A stretch of 64,000 nucleotides of DNA from NCBI RefSeq assembly GCF_024171895.1, contig NZ_JAMTCQ010000013.1:271111-335110 (forward strand), read 5' to 3'. Numbering within the stretch: position 1 is the stretch's first letter; every line of letters begins with the position of its first letter. This document shows positions 9,162 through 17,569 of this stretch, one piece after another. Source of the DNA: Prauserella halophila. Its GTDB lineage: Bacteria; Actinomycetota; Actinomycetes; Mycobacteriales; Pseudonocardiaceae. The position numbers and the translations under genes were made by a program. The notes beneath the pieces were generated by a model, which had not been told where the DNA came from, made no database searches, and saw only the letters and a program-made list of their open reading frames with translations.

Positions 9162-9208
9162 CGACATCTGACCCGGACCGGGTGTGTGCCGCTCCGGGTC
9201 AGATGTCG
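9162..9208 (-). terminator. Perfect 16-bp stem-loop at the stop codon of the MBL-fold gene
   Basis: Inverted arms at 9162-9177 and 9193-9208 pair over 16 bp around a 15-nt loop. The inner arm overlaps the stop codon of the MBL-fold gene. No T-tract follows on the minus strand, which is common for actinobacterial terminators. It should end or attenuate transcripts entering the MatC-like gene, so the three minus-strand genes may not be one simple operon. Confidence 0.65.
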
Positions 9209-10077
9209 ACCGCGAGTCCTTCTTGCGCGAAGACCACAGTTCCGTCGAAGATCTCTTCTGCGATCCGGACGGCTTTCTCCGATGAGTTCGGCCTTGCCAT
9301 GCTGGGGGTCGCGTGTACGAGGACCAGTTGCTCGACGCCTGCCTCGGCAGCGATCTTGGCGGCGTCGGCTGGCCCGCACATGTTTCCGACCATGCCCTCC
9401 GCGACACATTCGTCAACCTGCTCATCTCCGTCGGGGTGGTCCCAGCAGCAGCAGAGGAGCGTGTTCGCACCACGGGCAAGCTCGGTGACCTCTGCGCATC
9501 GCGCGGTATCTCCCGTAATGACCACCGAGCCCGTCGGCGTGTCGAACCGATAGGCCAGCGAGTCCAGGTACGGCTGAACGTGCGAGGCACGTGCCGTGGT
9601 GACCGTCCAGTTCTCCCGTTCGGCGACGTCACCCGGCACCAGATCCTGCGCCGACCAGGTGGGCCACGGACGCGGGAGCTCCCCACCGCGCGTCGTGTAC
9701 ACCCTTTGACTCGCCGGATGCTCGATGCGGGCATGGATGTCGCGTCGGAACACCCCTTCCGTACCTATGAGCTCAGCAACGATCGCCGACGTCGGCTGCG
9801 GGCCGAAGACCTCCAGCTCCGAGGTGTCCGGAGTGGACTGGTCCCAGCGGACGAGCAAATAACAAGGAAGGTCCACATTGTGGTCGAAATGGTGGTGTGT
9901 GAGAAACACCGATGACACATCGGTCGCCGACAGGCCTGCCTTGGCCAGTTTATGGGTGGTGGCAGGGCCACAGTCGACCATGACCAATTCGCCACCGAGG
10001 TCGATCACATAGCTACTGCCGAACCTGTCGGGCGTCGGGGTCGGCGTTCCGGAACCGAGGACGTGAACTTTCGCCAT
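9199..10077 (-). CDS. MBL-fold metallohydrolase
   Basis: A 292-residue metallo-beta-lactamase-fold enzyme of the RNase Z/arylsulfatase-like branch. The zinc motif is THHHFDHN near residue 63. GSGTPTPTPDRFGSSY near the N-terminus is typical of that branch, and later metal ligands occur in ITGDTARC and VLVHATP. The start ATG at 10077 gives MAKVHVLGSG; longer in-frame starts would run into the LysR promoter. It is divergent from the LysR gene, with a palindrome between, so it is probably the main LysR target. The substrate is unknown. Confidence 0.82.
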   Translation of the reverse strand: MAKVHVLGSGTPTPTPDRFGSSYVIDLGGELVMVDCGPATTHKLAKAGLSATDVSSVFLTHHHFDHNVDLPCYLLVRWDQSTPDTSELEVFGPQPTSAIVAELIGTEGVFRRDIHARIEHPASQRVYTTRGGELPRPWPTWSAQDLVPGDVAERENWTVTTARASHVQPYLDSLAYRFDTPTGSVVITGDTARCAEVTELARGANTLLCCCWDHPDGDEQVDECVAEGMVGNMCGPADAAKIAAEAGVEQLVLVHATPSMARPNSSEKAVRIAEEIFDGTVVFAQEGLAVDI

Positions 10078-10158
10078 TGCCCGCTGTCTCCGTTCGATGA
10101 AGTCGGTGGTTTCGGTTGTCCCCATTAGCGGCGACGAAGAACGTGGTGTCCACGACCG

Positions 10159-10175
10159 TGAGACTAGTAGTCTCA
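10159..10175. promoter_or_regulatory. Palindromic candidate LysR operator
   Basis: TGAGACTAGTAGTCTCA is a 17-bp palindrome, perfect except for its single central base. It ends 5 bp before the LysR ATG, between the divergent MBL-fold and LysR genes. The position fits an autoregulatory or divergent-promoter site; binding is inferred. Confidence 0.6.
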
Positions 10176-10180
10176 TAGAT

Positions 10181-11101
10181 ATGGCCTATGATTTGAGCCA
10201 AGCTGGCAGTGACGCGCGTCGATTGGCGTACTTCCTTGCCGTCGTCGACGCGGGCACGCTGACCCGTGCCGCGCAGCAGCTGCACATCGCTCAACCGTCG
10301 CTGTCGCTGGCCATTCGGGATCTCGAGCAGGACTTCGGCGCACCCCTGTTCAACCGGATCGGCAGAAAATTGGTGCTGAACGAGACGGGGCAGGCCCTGG
10401 TGGCCATCGCGCGCCAGATCGTCGGAGGCCTCTCCGGGGCCAGAGAAGCCGTGGCCGCGCGCACGAGCCTCGACACCGGAGAGGTGACCGTCGCCGCTCC
10501 CCCATCGCTGGCGATGGAGCCCCTGGCACCTGCGATCGCGGACTTCCGCCGGCGCTATCCCGGGGTTCGCATCACTATCCGAAGCAACCCGCCGGGAACG
10601 GAAGGCGAGCTCGTCGCCGAGGGACAGGTCGACCTCGGGTTGGCCATCGGGGGCTCCGACGGCGAGCGGGACGATGGTCTGCTTCAGCAGCCCGTCGGGG
10701 TGCATGAGGTCGTCGCGGTGCTTCCGCCGGGCAGCGTCCCCAGCGCGTCCAACGCGTTGACCAGCGCGGAACTGGTGAAATGGCCGCTCGTGGTCACCGA
10801 GCCGGGCAGCAGGCTCCGGGCGAGAGTCGACCAGATGATCAACGACGGCCTGCGAGTGCGGATAGCCGCGGAAGTCGCCTACCGAGAAGCCATGATTCCC
10901 CTCGTACTCGCCGGAGTGGGTGCGTCGATTCTGCCGTGGTCGGTCGGGCGGCTGGCCGGACAGCTCGGGGCGGTGGTGGTCGGCCTCGAACCTCCGATGC
11001 TCAGCCCCATGATGCTCCTGCACCGCCAGGAGCCGAGCGCTGCCGCGGCTGTGTTCGCCGACACCCTTACCGGCATGTATCAGGACATCCGGTCACGGTG
11101 A
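10181..11101 (+). CDS. LysR-family transcriptional regulator
   Basis: A 306-residue LysR regulator. The N-terminal helix-turn-helix spans about residues 14-70 (FLAVVDAGTLTRAAQQLHIAQ, then LSLAIRDLEQDFGAPLFNR). A periplasmic-binding-protein-like effector domain follows from about residue 95. ATG at 10181 is chosen because it places the helix-turn-helix at the usual distance from the N-terminus. It is divergent from the MBL-fold gene and convergent with the E2 gene. By the usual LysR pattern it should control the MBL-fold/MatC-like/dehydrogenase genes and itself through the 17-bp palindrome. Confidence 0.9.
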   Translation: MAYDLSQAGSDARRLAYFLAVVDAGTLTRAAQQLHIAQPSLSLAIRDLEQDFGAPLFNRIGRKLVLNETGQALVAIARQIVGGLSGAREAVAARTSLDTGEVTVAAPPSLAMEPLAPAIADFRRRYPGVRITIRSNPPGTEGELVAEGQVDLGLAIGGSDGERDDGLLQQPVGVHEVVAVLPPGSVPSASNALTSAELVKWPLVVTEPGSRLRARVDQMINDGLRVRIAAEVAYREAMIPLVLAGVGASILPWSVGRLAGQLGAVVVGLEPPMLSPMMLLHRQEPSAAAAVFADTLTGMYQDIRSR

Positions 11102-11123
11102 AACACCGGACCGACGGACGGCA

Positions 11124-11168
11124 GCTCTGTGGCGTCGTCCGCCGACGACCGTGCCGTCGCCACAGAGC
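11124..11168. terminator. Terminator between convergent LysR and E2 genes
   Basis: The arms GCTCTGTGGCG (11124-11134) and CGCCACAGAGC (11158-11168) pair perfectly, and the loop contains a second small hairpin (TCGTC/GACGA). It sits in the 73-bp gap between two convergent genes and probably serves both. Confidence 0.7.
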
Positions 11169-11174
11169 CTGCGC

Positions 11175-12518
11175 TCACAGCTCGGCCAGCGCGGATACCG
11201 GTGACTCGATCGCGTCCGCGACGAAGCGGAGGAATCCACCCGCGGTGCCGCCGTCGCAGACGCGGTGATCGAAGACGAGCGACAGTTGCACGATGTTGCG
11301 CGGCACGACCTCGTCGTCGACGACCCACGGGCGGCGGATGATCCGTCCCATCCCGAGGATGGCCACCTCGGGATGGTTGATGATCGCCGCGCTGCCGTCC
11401 ACGCCGAGCACGCCGTAGTTGTTCAGCGTGAACGAGCCGGTAGTGAGCTCGTCGGGCTGCACCGATCCCTCGCGCGCGGACGTGGTCAGCCGCCGGATCT
11501 CGGCGTCCAGTCCCCGCATGCCGAGGCGGTGCGCGTTGCGGACGGCCGGAACCATCAGTCCGCGGTCGGTCTGTGCTGCCAACCCGAGATTGATCCCGTC
11601 GAAATGGGTGATCTCCTGCCGCTCGGTGTCCACTCGCGAGTTCAGTTCCGGGAATCGGGTCAGTCCTGCAACGACGAAGCGCGCCACCATGGCGAGGATG
11701 CCCGGCGCCGGTTCCGGATGGTCAAGTGTCCGGCGCAGTTCGAGCAGCGCCGTGGCGTCCACGTCCACCCACGTGGTCGCTTCCGGTATCTCGCTGCGGC
11801 TTCGGCTCAGCGTGTCTGCGACGGCCTTACGCAGCCCGGTCAGTGGCACCCGGGTATGGATCGGGAGTCCGGTCCGGTCGTCGGTGTCCGCATCGACGGG
11901 TTCAGCGTGCGGCGCTGCCGGCCGGACCGACGGTTCGGCCGACTGTCCCGCCGCCTCGACGTCGCGGCGGGTGATCAGCCCGCCGGGACCGGTTCCGGCC
12001 ACCGTGGTCAGCTCGACGCCGCGCTCGCGAGCGAGCTTGCGCACGATCGGGGATTGCACAGGTCGCCGCGGCGCGGGCGGTGCGGCCGTTGACGCCGGTG
12101 CGCCAGCAGCATCAGCGGGAGCTGACGGTTGCGGCGCAGGTTCACGTTTCTTCGCGGTACGGCGACGTCGTCCGGGGCCGTTGCCGGTGCCGTAGCCGAT
12201 GAGCACATTGCCCGATCCGGCCCGTTCTTCCTCCACGTACCGGTCCGCGTCCGCCGAGTCGGCTTCGCCGACGGTGGACGGGACGTCGACCGTGATCAGC
12301 GGCCGGCCGACCTGCACGGTGGCGCCCTCGTCGCCGTGCAGCTGCGTGATCCGACCTTCGAACGGTGAGGGAACCTCGACCGAGGCCTTCGCCGTCTCGA
12401 CTTCCGCCACCGGGGTGTCTACAGCGACGACGTCGCCCACCGTCACGAGCCACTGCAGCAGTGTCGCCTCGGTCAATCCCTCTCCGAGGTCGGGCAAGGT
12501 GAACACTTCTTCGCTCAC
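11175..12518 (-). CDS. Branched-chain 2-oxoacid dehydrogenase E2 (dihydrolipoyl acyltransferase)
   Basis: A 447-residue E2 component that passes the acyl group from E1 to CoA. An N-terminal lipoyl domain (about 1-80) carries the lipoyl Lys in VETAKASVEV near residue 43. A proline/alanine-rich linker, a peripheral-subunit-binding domain (PIVRKLARERGVELTTVAG...) near 165-200 and the catalytic domain follow. The catalytic motif SLVFDHRVCDGG is near 415. The GTG start at 12518 overlaps the E1 beta stop (CTGTGA), so the longer in-frame extension is rejected. It is the last gene of the E1a-E1b-E2 operon; no E3 gene is nearby. Confidence 0.92.
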   Translation of the reverse strand: MSEEVFTLPDLGEGLTEATLLQWLVTVGDVVAVDTPVAEVETAKASVEVPSPFEGRITQLHGDEGATVQVGRPLITVDVPSTVGEADSADADRYVEEERAGSGNVLIGYGTGNGPGRRRRTAKKREPAPQPSAPADAAGAPASTAAPPAPRRPVQSPIVRKLARERGVELTTVAGTGPGGLITRRDVEAAGQSAEPSVRPAAPHAEPVDADTDDRTGLPIHTRVPLTGLRKAVADTLSRSRSEIPEATTWVDVDATALLELRRTLDHPEPAPGILAMVARFVVAGLTRFPELNSRVDTERQEITHFDGINLGLAAQTDRGLMVPAVRNAHRLGMRGLDAEIRRLTTSAREGSVQPDELTTGSFTLNNYGVLGVDGSAAIINHPEVAILGMGRIIRRPWVVDDEVVPRNIVQLSLVFDHRVCDGGTAGGFLRFVADAIESPVSALAEL

Positions 12519-13501
12519 AGCTGCTCCTCCCACTGAAGCTCGTCGACCGCATCGAGAATCCGCGCGGTGTCCGGCAGGTGAAAATGCTCGAGTTTCGGCG
12601 CGGGGTAGGGAATGTCGAACCCGGTGACCCGCCGAACCGGCGCTTCCAGGTAGTGGAAGCAGTGCTCCGTCACGCGCGCCGCGACCTCCGAGGCGACCGA
12701 TGCGAAGCCCGGCGCCTCGGCCACCACGACGGCTCGGCCCGTGTGCTTGACCTGCTCGCACACGGTGTCGTCGTCGAACGGCACGATCGACCGCAGGTCC
12801 ACGACACCGAGGTCACGTCCCTCGGTCGCCGCCTCCTCCGCTGCGGCGAGCGCGACGGGGACCGAGGGGCCGTAGGCGATCAGCGTGGCGTCCCGGCCCT
12901 TGCGCGCCACGGCCGCGCGGCCGATCGTCGAATCGGCCGCGGCGAGATCGACCTCGTCGTTGCTGAAGTAGTGCCGCTTCGGCTCCAGATACACGACCGG
13001 GTCGGGCGACTCGATCGCGGCACGAAGCAGCGCGTAGGCATCGGTGTTGTTGGCCGGGGCGACGACCGTCAGTCCCGCGGTATGGGCGTAATAGGCCTCC
13101 GACGAGTCGCAATGGTGCTCGACGCCCCCGATCCCGCCCGCATACGGAATCCGGATGACCATCGGCAGCCGGAGCGTGCCCCGCGTCCGGTTGCCGAACT
13201 TCGCGACATGACTGACGACCTGCTCGAACGCCGGGTAGGCGAAGGCATCGAACTGCATCTCGACAACCGGACGCATGCCGTTCATGGCCATCCCGGCGGC
13301 CATGCCCACGATGCCCGACTCGGCAAGCGGAGTGTCGAAACAACGGTCCTCACCGAAGTCGCTCGTCAATCCCTCCGTCACGCGAAAGACGCCGCCCAGC
13401 GGACCGACATCCTCGCCGAACACGACCACCGAATCGTCCGCGGTCATGGCATCCCGCAACGCACTGTTGATCGCCTGCGCCATGGTCATCTTTGCGGTCA
13501 T
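12515..13501 (-). CDS. 2-oxoacid dehydrogenase E1 beta subunit
   Basis: A 328-residue transketolase-like beta subunit of the branched-chain 2-oxoacid dehydrogenase. Family motifs are VVVFGEDVGPLGGVFRVTEG near residue 30, DTPLAESGIVGMAAGMA, and the C-terminal transketolase domain with VVDLRSIVPFDDD. ATG at 13501 is preferred over the GTG one codon upstream because GGAGG lies 4 nt before it. The gene overlaps E1 alpha by one base and E2 by four, showing translational coupling. It acts in the cytosol as an alpha2beta2 heterotetramer with the E1 alpha product. Confidence 0.93.
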   Translation of the reverse strand: MTAKMTMAQAINSALRDAMTADDSVVVFGEDVGPLGGVFRVTEGLTSDFGEDRCFDTPLAESGIVGMAAGMAMNGMRPVVEMQFDAFAYPAFEQVVSHVAKFGNRTRGTLRLPMVIRIPYAGGIGGVEHHCDSSEAYYAHTAGLTVVAPANNTDAYALLRAAIESPDPVVYLEPKRHYFSNDEVDLAAADSTIGRAAVARKGRDATLIAYGPSVPVALAAAEEAATEGRDLGVVDLRSIVPFDDDTVCEQVKHTGRAVVVAEAPGFASVASEVAARVTEHCFHYLEAPVRRVTGFDIPYPAPKLEHFHLPDTARILDAVDELQWEEQL

Positions 13502-14577
13502 CACGCCTCCTCGACGTCGAACTCGCCCTGCAGCGCGGCCCGCTGCTGCACGAGCTGCTGCGTCGGCGTGGCGTAGACATGCGCGAACAGCTCATCCGGG
13601 TCCGGGGCGACGTCGACGCCGAGCCCCTCCCGCACCCGAGCGGCCATGCGGTCGGCGTCGGCGGCGAACTCCGCCTCGATGTCGTCGTCGAGCGCACCCA
13701 CCCCGCGTAGATAGGCAGACACGCGGGTGAGCGGGTCCCGCCCTGCCCACTCGTCGACCTCGTCAGTGGTCCGGTAGCGCGTCGCGTCGTCGGCGTTGGT
13801 ATGCGCCTCCACGCGGTAGGTATCGGCTTCGACGAGCGTCGGACCGCATCCCCTACGCGCCCGTTCGACCGCTTCGCCGAGCACTGTGGACAGTGCGCCG
13901 AGGTCGTTGCCGTCGACGCGAACACCCGGCATGCCGTAACCGACGGCCTTCGACGCCAAGGACGGTGCTACCGATTGGCGTGCGAGCGGAACGGAGATTG
14001 CGTACTTGTTGTTCTGCACGAAGAACACCACAGGCGAGGCGAACACGGCCGCGAAGTTGCAAGCCTCGTGGAAATCGCCCTCGCTCGTCGCTCCGTCCCC
14101 GCACAGCGCCATGACAACGGTGTCCTCGCCCTTGAGCCGCGCCGCATGAGCCACCCCGACGGCGTGCAGCAACTGGGTCGCCAACGGTGTGGCCTGCGGA
14201 GCCACGCGATGCCGTGCCGGGTCGTAGCCGCAGTGCCAATCGCCCTTCAGCATGCTGAGGACGTCGACCGGGTCGACACCTCGCGCGGCGATCGCGACCG
14301 CGTCCCGATAGGTCGGGAACAACCAGTCACCTTCGGACAGTGCCGTGGCACAAGCGACCTGGCATGCCTCCTGGCCCCGCGACGACGGGTAGACGGCCAA
14401 CCTGCCCTGCCGGACGAGCGCACCGGCCTGCTCGTTGAGCCTGCGGCCGTGTACGAGCTGCCGGTACCCCGCCAGCAGCGCAGTCGAATCGGGTCGCTCG
14501 GTCCCGTCGACGAGCTCGCCCGCTTCGTCCAGGACCCGCACCGTGGCGACCGCCGCGTCAAGCTGGTCGATACTCAT
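13501..14577 (-). CDS. 2-oxoacid dehydrogenase E1 alpha subunit
   Basis: A 358-residue thiamine-diphosphate-dependent E1 alpha that decarboxylates branched-chain 2-oxo acids. The ThDP/Mg motif GDGATSEGDFHEACNFAAVF runs into VQNNKYAIS (GDG...NN) near residues 165-195. SSRGQEACQVACATAL and the phosphorylation-loop-like YRVEAHTNADDATRYR are also typical. It is the first gene of the operon, starting at ATG 14577 just downstream of the half-site cluster that precedes the divergent Lrp-type gene. Branched-chain rather than pyruvate specificity is inferred from the two-subunit E1 and the Lrp/BkdR-like neighbour. Confidence 0.92.
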   Translation of the reverse strand: MSIDQLDAAVATVRVLDEAGELVDGTERPDSTALLAGYRQLVHGRRLNEQAGALVRQGRLAVYPSSRGQEACQVACATALSEGDWLFPTYRDAVAIAARGVDPVDVLSMLKGDWHCGYDPARHRVAPQATPLATQLLHAVGVAHAARLKGEDTVVMALCGDGATSEGDFHEACNFAAVFASPVVFFVQNNKYAISVPLARQSVAPSLASKAVGYGMPGVRVDGNDLGALSTVLGEAVERARRGCGPTLVEADTYRVEAHTNADDATRYRTTDEVDEWAGRDPLTRVSAYLRGVGALDDDIEAEFAADADRMAARVREGLGVDVAPDPDELFAHVYATPTQQLVQQRAALQGEFDVEEA

Positions 14578-14614
14578 TCCACTCCTCAGCCGCGAGACAA
14601 ACGTATCGAGAGCG

Positions 14615-14702
14615 TGGCAGCATGGCGTGCCAGATGACTACATATGACGAAGAAGTTGAGATGGTCGTCTTTCATAGGCGGCACTCGCGTGCCAACTGGC
14701 AC
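14615..14702. promoter_or_regulatory. Array of TGGCA/TGCCA half-sites, candidate Lrp/BkdR operators
   Basis: Within the divergent 151-bp gap are TGGCA (14615-14619) with TGCCA (14628-14632), and GGCAC (14680-14684), GTGCC (14689-14693) and GGCAC (14698-14702), so the last three form alternating inverted repeats with 4-nt spacers. Multiple phased half-sites are typical of Lrp/AsnC regulators, which bind as octamers or wrapped oligomers. Binding is inferred. Confidence 0.6.
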
Positions 14703-14728
14703 ACATTTCGCTCAGCCGACCACGGGAA

Positions 14729-15190
14729 ATGAGACCATTGGACACCGACATCGATGAGACAGACCGCCGCATCGTCGCCGAACTACAAGCCGACGGCCGG
14801 TTGTCCGGCCGAGCACTCGCCGAACGGGTCTCCATTTCCCGCGCCAACGCCTACACACGCCTCGAACGGCTCGTGCAGAACGGCGTCATCACCGGATTCA
14901 CGGCCACTGTGGACCCGACGAAACTCGGACTGACCACCTCGGCCTACGTCACCCTGACCGTCCGACAGAACAGCTGGCGCGACCTGAAGGACCGGCTACG
15001 TGCCATCCCCGAGGTCCGTCACATGGCGTTGACCGGCGGCGAGTTCGACGTGATCCTCCTGATCAGAGCAGCCGACAACGACGCACTCCGCCGCGTCGTA
15101 CTCGAGCAACTGCAAGCCATCCCCGGCGTGCTCGGCACCCGCACCTTCCTGATCTTCGAGGACGACACCAACCACCGGTCGGCCGACTGA
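14729..15190 (+). CDS. Lrp/AsnC-family regulator, BkdR-like
   Basis: A 153-residue Lrp/AsnC regulator. The helix-turn-helix spans about residues 9-58 (DETDRRIVAELQADGRLSGR, LAERVSISRANAYTRLERL). The RAM ligand-binding domain follows, with the Gly-rich MALTGGEFDVILLIRA turn. It is transcribed away from the E1a-E1b-E2 operon across a 151-bp gap full of inverted half-sites. Lrp-type activators of this kind control branched-chain 2-oxoacid dehydrogenase genes and sense the amino acids. ATG at 14729 is used; a TTG at 14738 is possible. Confidence 0.9.
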   Translation: MRPLDTDIDETDRRIVAELQADGRLSGRALAERVSISRANAYTRLERLVQNGVITGFTATVDPTKLGLTTSAYVTLTVRQNSWRDLKDRLRAIPEVRHMALTGGEFDVILLIRAADNDALRRVVLEQLQAIPGVLGTRTFLIFEDDTNHRSAD

Positions 15191-15285
15191 GTTCGCGTGG
15201 AGGAACGGCCGTTTCCGAGCTCGAATCCGGGAGTGTTGCAAGCCCCTTGCGGCCGTCGCAGCCGACGATGCAGGGGTATCCGACC

Positions 15286-15837
15286 TCACCGCGCAGGTTC
15301 TCCGCCCTCTCCCCCCGCAGCGCGACCTCGAGCACCTACTTGGTCAGGGTCGCCGTGCTCGCGGAGCGCCCTGTACTCACCGAGGAGCGTTTCGAGGCGC
15401 TGCACCATGAAGGTGTAGAACTCCTGCATATCGCGTAGACGTGCGCGCTGCCGCTCGGGCAGCGCCGCGTCTCGTGCCTGCGCGTTCTCCGCCAGTGCCA
15501 GCAGATCGCTCGTTCCCTGGATCTGGTGCTGCAAGCAGCCGATCCAGGCATCGTCGCGCCACTCGTACACGTACCGGCGAGACCCCGGTTCCTTGAAACG
15601 CCGGACGGTCCCGCTCAACACCAGCAGCCGCGTCGTCTCGGACATCGAGCCCTTGCTCGCATGAAGAGCATCTTGGAGCTGCGTCATCGTCATGGGGCTC
15701 TCGCTGAGCATCAGCACCCCCGCGGCACGCCCGGCCATCGGCGGCCAGCCCATTGCGCGCCCGATGTACAGACCGAAGTCGTCGATCAGAGAGTTGGCAT
15801 CGTCGGGAGGACCGTCGCCGGCACGGCTGGACACCAC
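15286..15837 (-). CDS. GbsR/MarR-like regulator
   Basis: A 183-residue winged-helix protein of the GbsR group. The DNA-binding part is FGLYIGRAMGWPPMAGRAAG followed by LMLSESPMTMTQLQDALHAS and KGSMSETTRLLVLSGTVRRF. A dimerising helical C-terminus ends in a Gly/Ala/Arg-rich tail. GbsR of Bacillus represses choline-to-betaine genes. Here the gene is divergent from a GMC oxidoreductase-aldehyde dehydrogenase pair of the kind that oxidises alcohols such as choline to acids. Two adjacent GTG codons (15837 and 15834) could serve as the start. Confidence 0.8.
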   Translation of the reverse strand: MVSSRAGDGPPDDANSLIDDFGLYIGRAMGWPPMAGRAAGVLMLSESPMTMTQLQDALHASKGSMSETTRLLVLSGTVRRFKEPGSRRYVYEWRDDAWIGCLQHQIQGTSDLLALAENAQARDAALPERQRARLRDMQEFYTFMVQRLETLLGEYRALREHGDPDQVGARGRAAGGEGGEPAR

Positions 15838-15851
15838 CGAAACTCCAATCG

Positions 15852-15881
15852 GTCAATCAGAAATGAAAATTCACTATTGAC
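15852..15881. promoter_or_regulatory. Candidate operator in the gbsR-like/GMC divergent promoter
   Basis: The outer inverted repeat GTCAAT...ATTGAC (15852-15857 and 15876-15881) encloses TGAAAATTCA (15864-15873), itself a near palindrome. The segment is AT-rich against a GC-rich background and lies between the divergent regulator and GMC gene, so it is a good candidate for the GbsR-like site and overlapping promoters. Confidence 0.45.
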
Positions 15882-15971
15882 TGAACGTCACGCGGGGGGA
15901 AAGTATACGGTCCAGCAACGGTCCGGAGATCCCCGGGCTCGTACTCCTGATCCGAACACAGGAGGTTCACC

Positions 15972-17537
15972 GTGACAGACCCGGGCTGGGACATCATCGT
16001 CGTAGGAGCGGGCTCCGCGGGCGCGGCCCTGGCGGCTCGCTCGGCCGAGCGCGGCAAGCGCGTCCTGCTCCTGGAGGCCGGCCCCGACTACCGGACGGCG
16101 CAGCTGCCCGAGGCGTGGCGGTCGCCGAACCCCGCCCGCGCGCTGATGGATCCCACCGCCGTGGCGGGCCTGGTCTGGGAGGGCGTCAACTCGGCTCGGA
16201 CGGACAAGCAGCCCCAGGCACCGTACTGGCGCGGCCGGGGCGCGGGCGGCAGTTCGGCGATCAACGGGCAGATCGCCATTCGCCCGCCGATGGAAGACTT
16301 CGAGGACTGGGCCGCCGCCGGATGCGCCGGCTGGTCGCCCGAGGACGTCCTGCCCTACTTCGCCAAGCTCGAGGACGACGAGGAGTTCGGGGACGAGCCC
16401 TACCACGGGCGCGGGGGACCGACGCCGATCTTCCGGACGCCGCAAGAACGGTGGGGCGGGGTGGACGGCGCACTGTCAGCGGCAGCCCAGGCGGCCGGGC
16501 ACCCCTGGGCGCCGGACGTGAACGCGCCCGGCGCGGCCGGAGTCTCGCCGTACCCGATCAACTCGCGCGGCGGCCGCCGGGTCACGGTCAACGACGGCTA
16601 CCTCGAACCGGTTCGGTCGCTGGCCGGGCTCTCCGTCCGCGGCGACGCGCTGGTCGACCGGGTCGTCGTCGAGGGCGGCCGGGCCGTCGGCGTCCGCGTG
16701 ATCACCGGCGGCGCGGCGACGACCGAGTACGCCGACGAGATCGTGCTCAGCGCCGGTGTGGTCCACTCACCGGCGATTCTGTTGCGCTCGGGCATCGGCC
16801 CGGCTGCGGACCTGCGCCGCCTCGGTCTCGCGGTCCTGGCGGACCTCCCGGTCGGCCGCGGTATGCAGGACCATCCGATGATGGTCGTCGGGCTGCCGCT
16901 GACCGCGGAGGCCGCGATCAAGACCGACGACGACCGCCACACCAACGTCTGTGTCCGCTACAGCAGCGGTGCGCCCGGCGCCGCCTCTCACGACATGATG
17001 TTGGTGTCACTGAACATGAACGTGCTGTCCATGGCCAGCGCTGACACGCGGTCGCCGATAGGCGGCTTCGGGGTGTGGCTCAACCACAACCACTCGCGCG
17101 GAGTGCTGACGCTGACCTCCACCGACCCGCAGGCGCAGCCCGAAGTCCGGGAGCGGATGCTGTCGGACGGCCGCGACCTCGCCCGACTGCGCGACGGTGT
17201 CCGCTCCCTGGCGGAGCTGGCCCGCGGTCCCGAGGCCGCGACCGTCGTCGACGGGTCGGTCGAGGACGCCAACAGCGATCTGTTCGCGGTGCTGGACAAC
17301 GATGCGGAACTCGACGACCACCTGCTGGCGACCGCGGTGGACGCCCAGCACGGCACCAGCACGTGCCGAATGGGAGCGGCCGAGGACGACTCCGCAGTGG
17401 TCGACCCCTCCTGCCGCGTACGCGGGGTCGAGGGGCTTCGCGTGGTTGACGCATCGATCTTCCCGTCCGTCCCGCGGGCCAACACCAACGTGGCATCGAT
17501 CATGCTCGGCGAACTGATGGCCGACCGTCTCGGCTGA
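15972..17537 (+). CDS. GMC-family FAD oxidoreductase (choline dehydrogenase-like)
   Basis: A 521-residue GMC oxidoreductase. The FAD-binding Rossmann motif is VVGAGSAGAALAARSAERG at residues 11-29, with LLLEAG after it. The second GMC signature is YWRGRGAGGSSAINGQIAIR near 85. The catalytic pair is the His in DAQHGTSTCRMG near 458 and the Asn in PRANTNVAS near 503. GTG at 15972 follows AGGAGG at good spacing. It oxidises an alcohol to an aldehyde; choline is suggested by the GbsR-like regulator and the following aldehyde dehydrogenase but is not proven by sequence. Confidence 0.88.
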   Translation: MTDPGWDIIVVGAGSAGAALAARSAERGKRVLLLEAGPDYRTAQLPEAWRSPNPARALMDPTAVAGLVWEGVNSARTDKQPQAPYWRGRGAGGSSAINGQIAIRPPMEDFEDWAAAGCAGWSPEDVLPYFAKLEDDEEFGDEPYHGRGGPTPIFRTPQERWGGVDGALSAAAQAAGHPWAPDVNAPGAAGVSPYPINSRGGRRVTVNDGYLEPVRSLAGLSVRGDALVDRVVVEGGRAVGVRVITGGAATTEYADEIVLSAGVVHSPAILLRSGIGPAADLRRLGLAVLADLPVGRGMQDHPMMVVGLPLTAEAAIKTDDDRHTNVCVRYSSGAPGAASHDMMLVSLNMNVLSMASADTRSPIGGFGVWLNHNHSRGVLTLTSTDPQAQPEVRERMLSDGRDLARLRDGVRSLAELARGPEAATVVDGSVEDANSDLFAVLDNDAELDDHLLATAVDAQHGTSTCRMGAAEDDSAVVDPSCRVRGVEGLRVVDASIFPSVPRANTNVASIMLGELMADRLG

Positions 17538-17569
17538 CCATCCGCCGACACGGCGAAGGAGCACACCCT

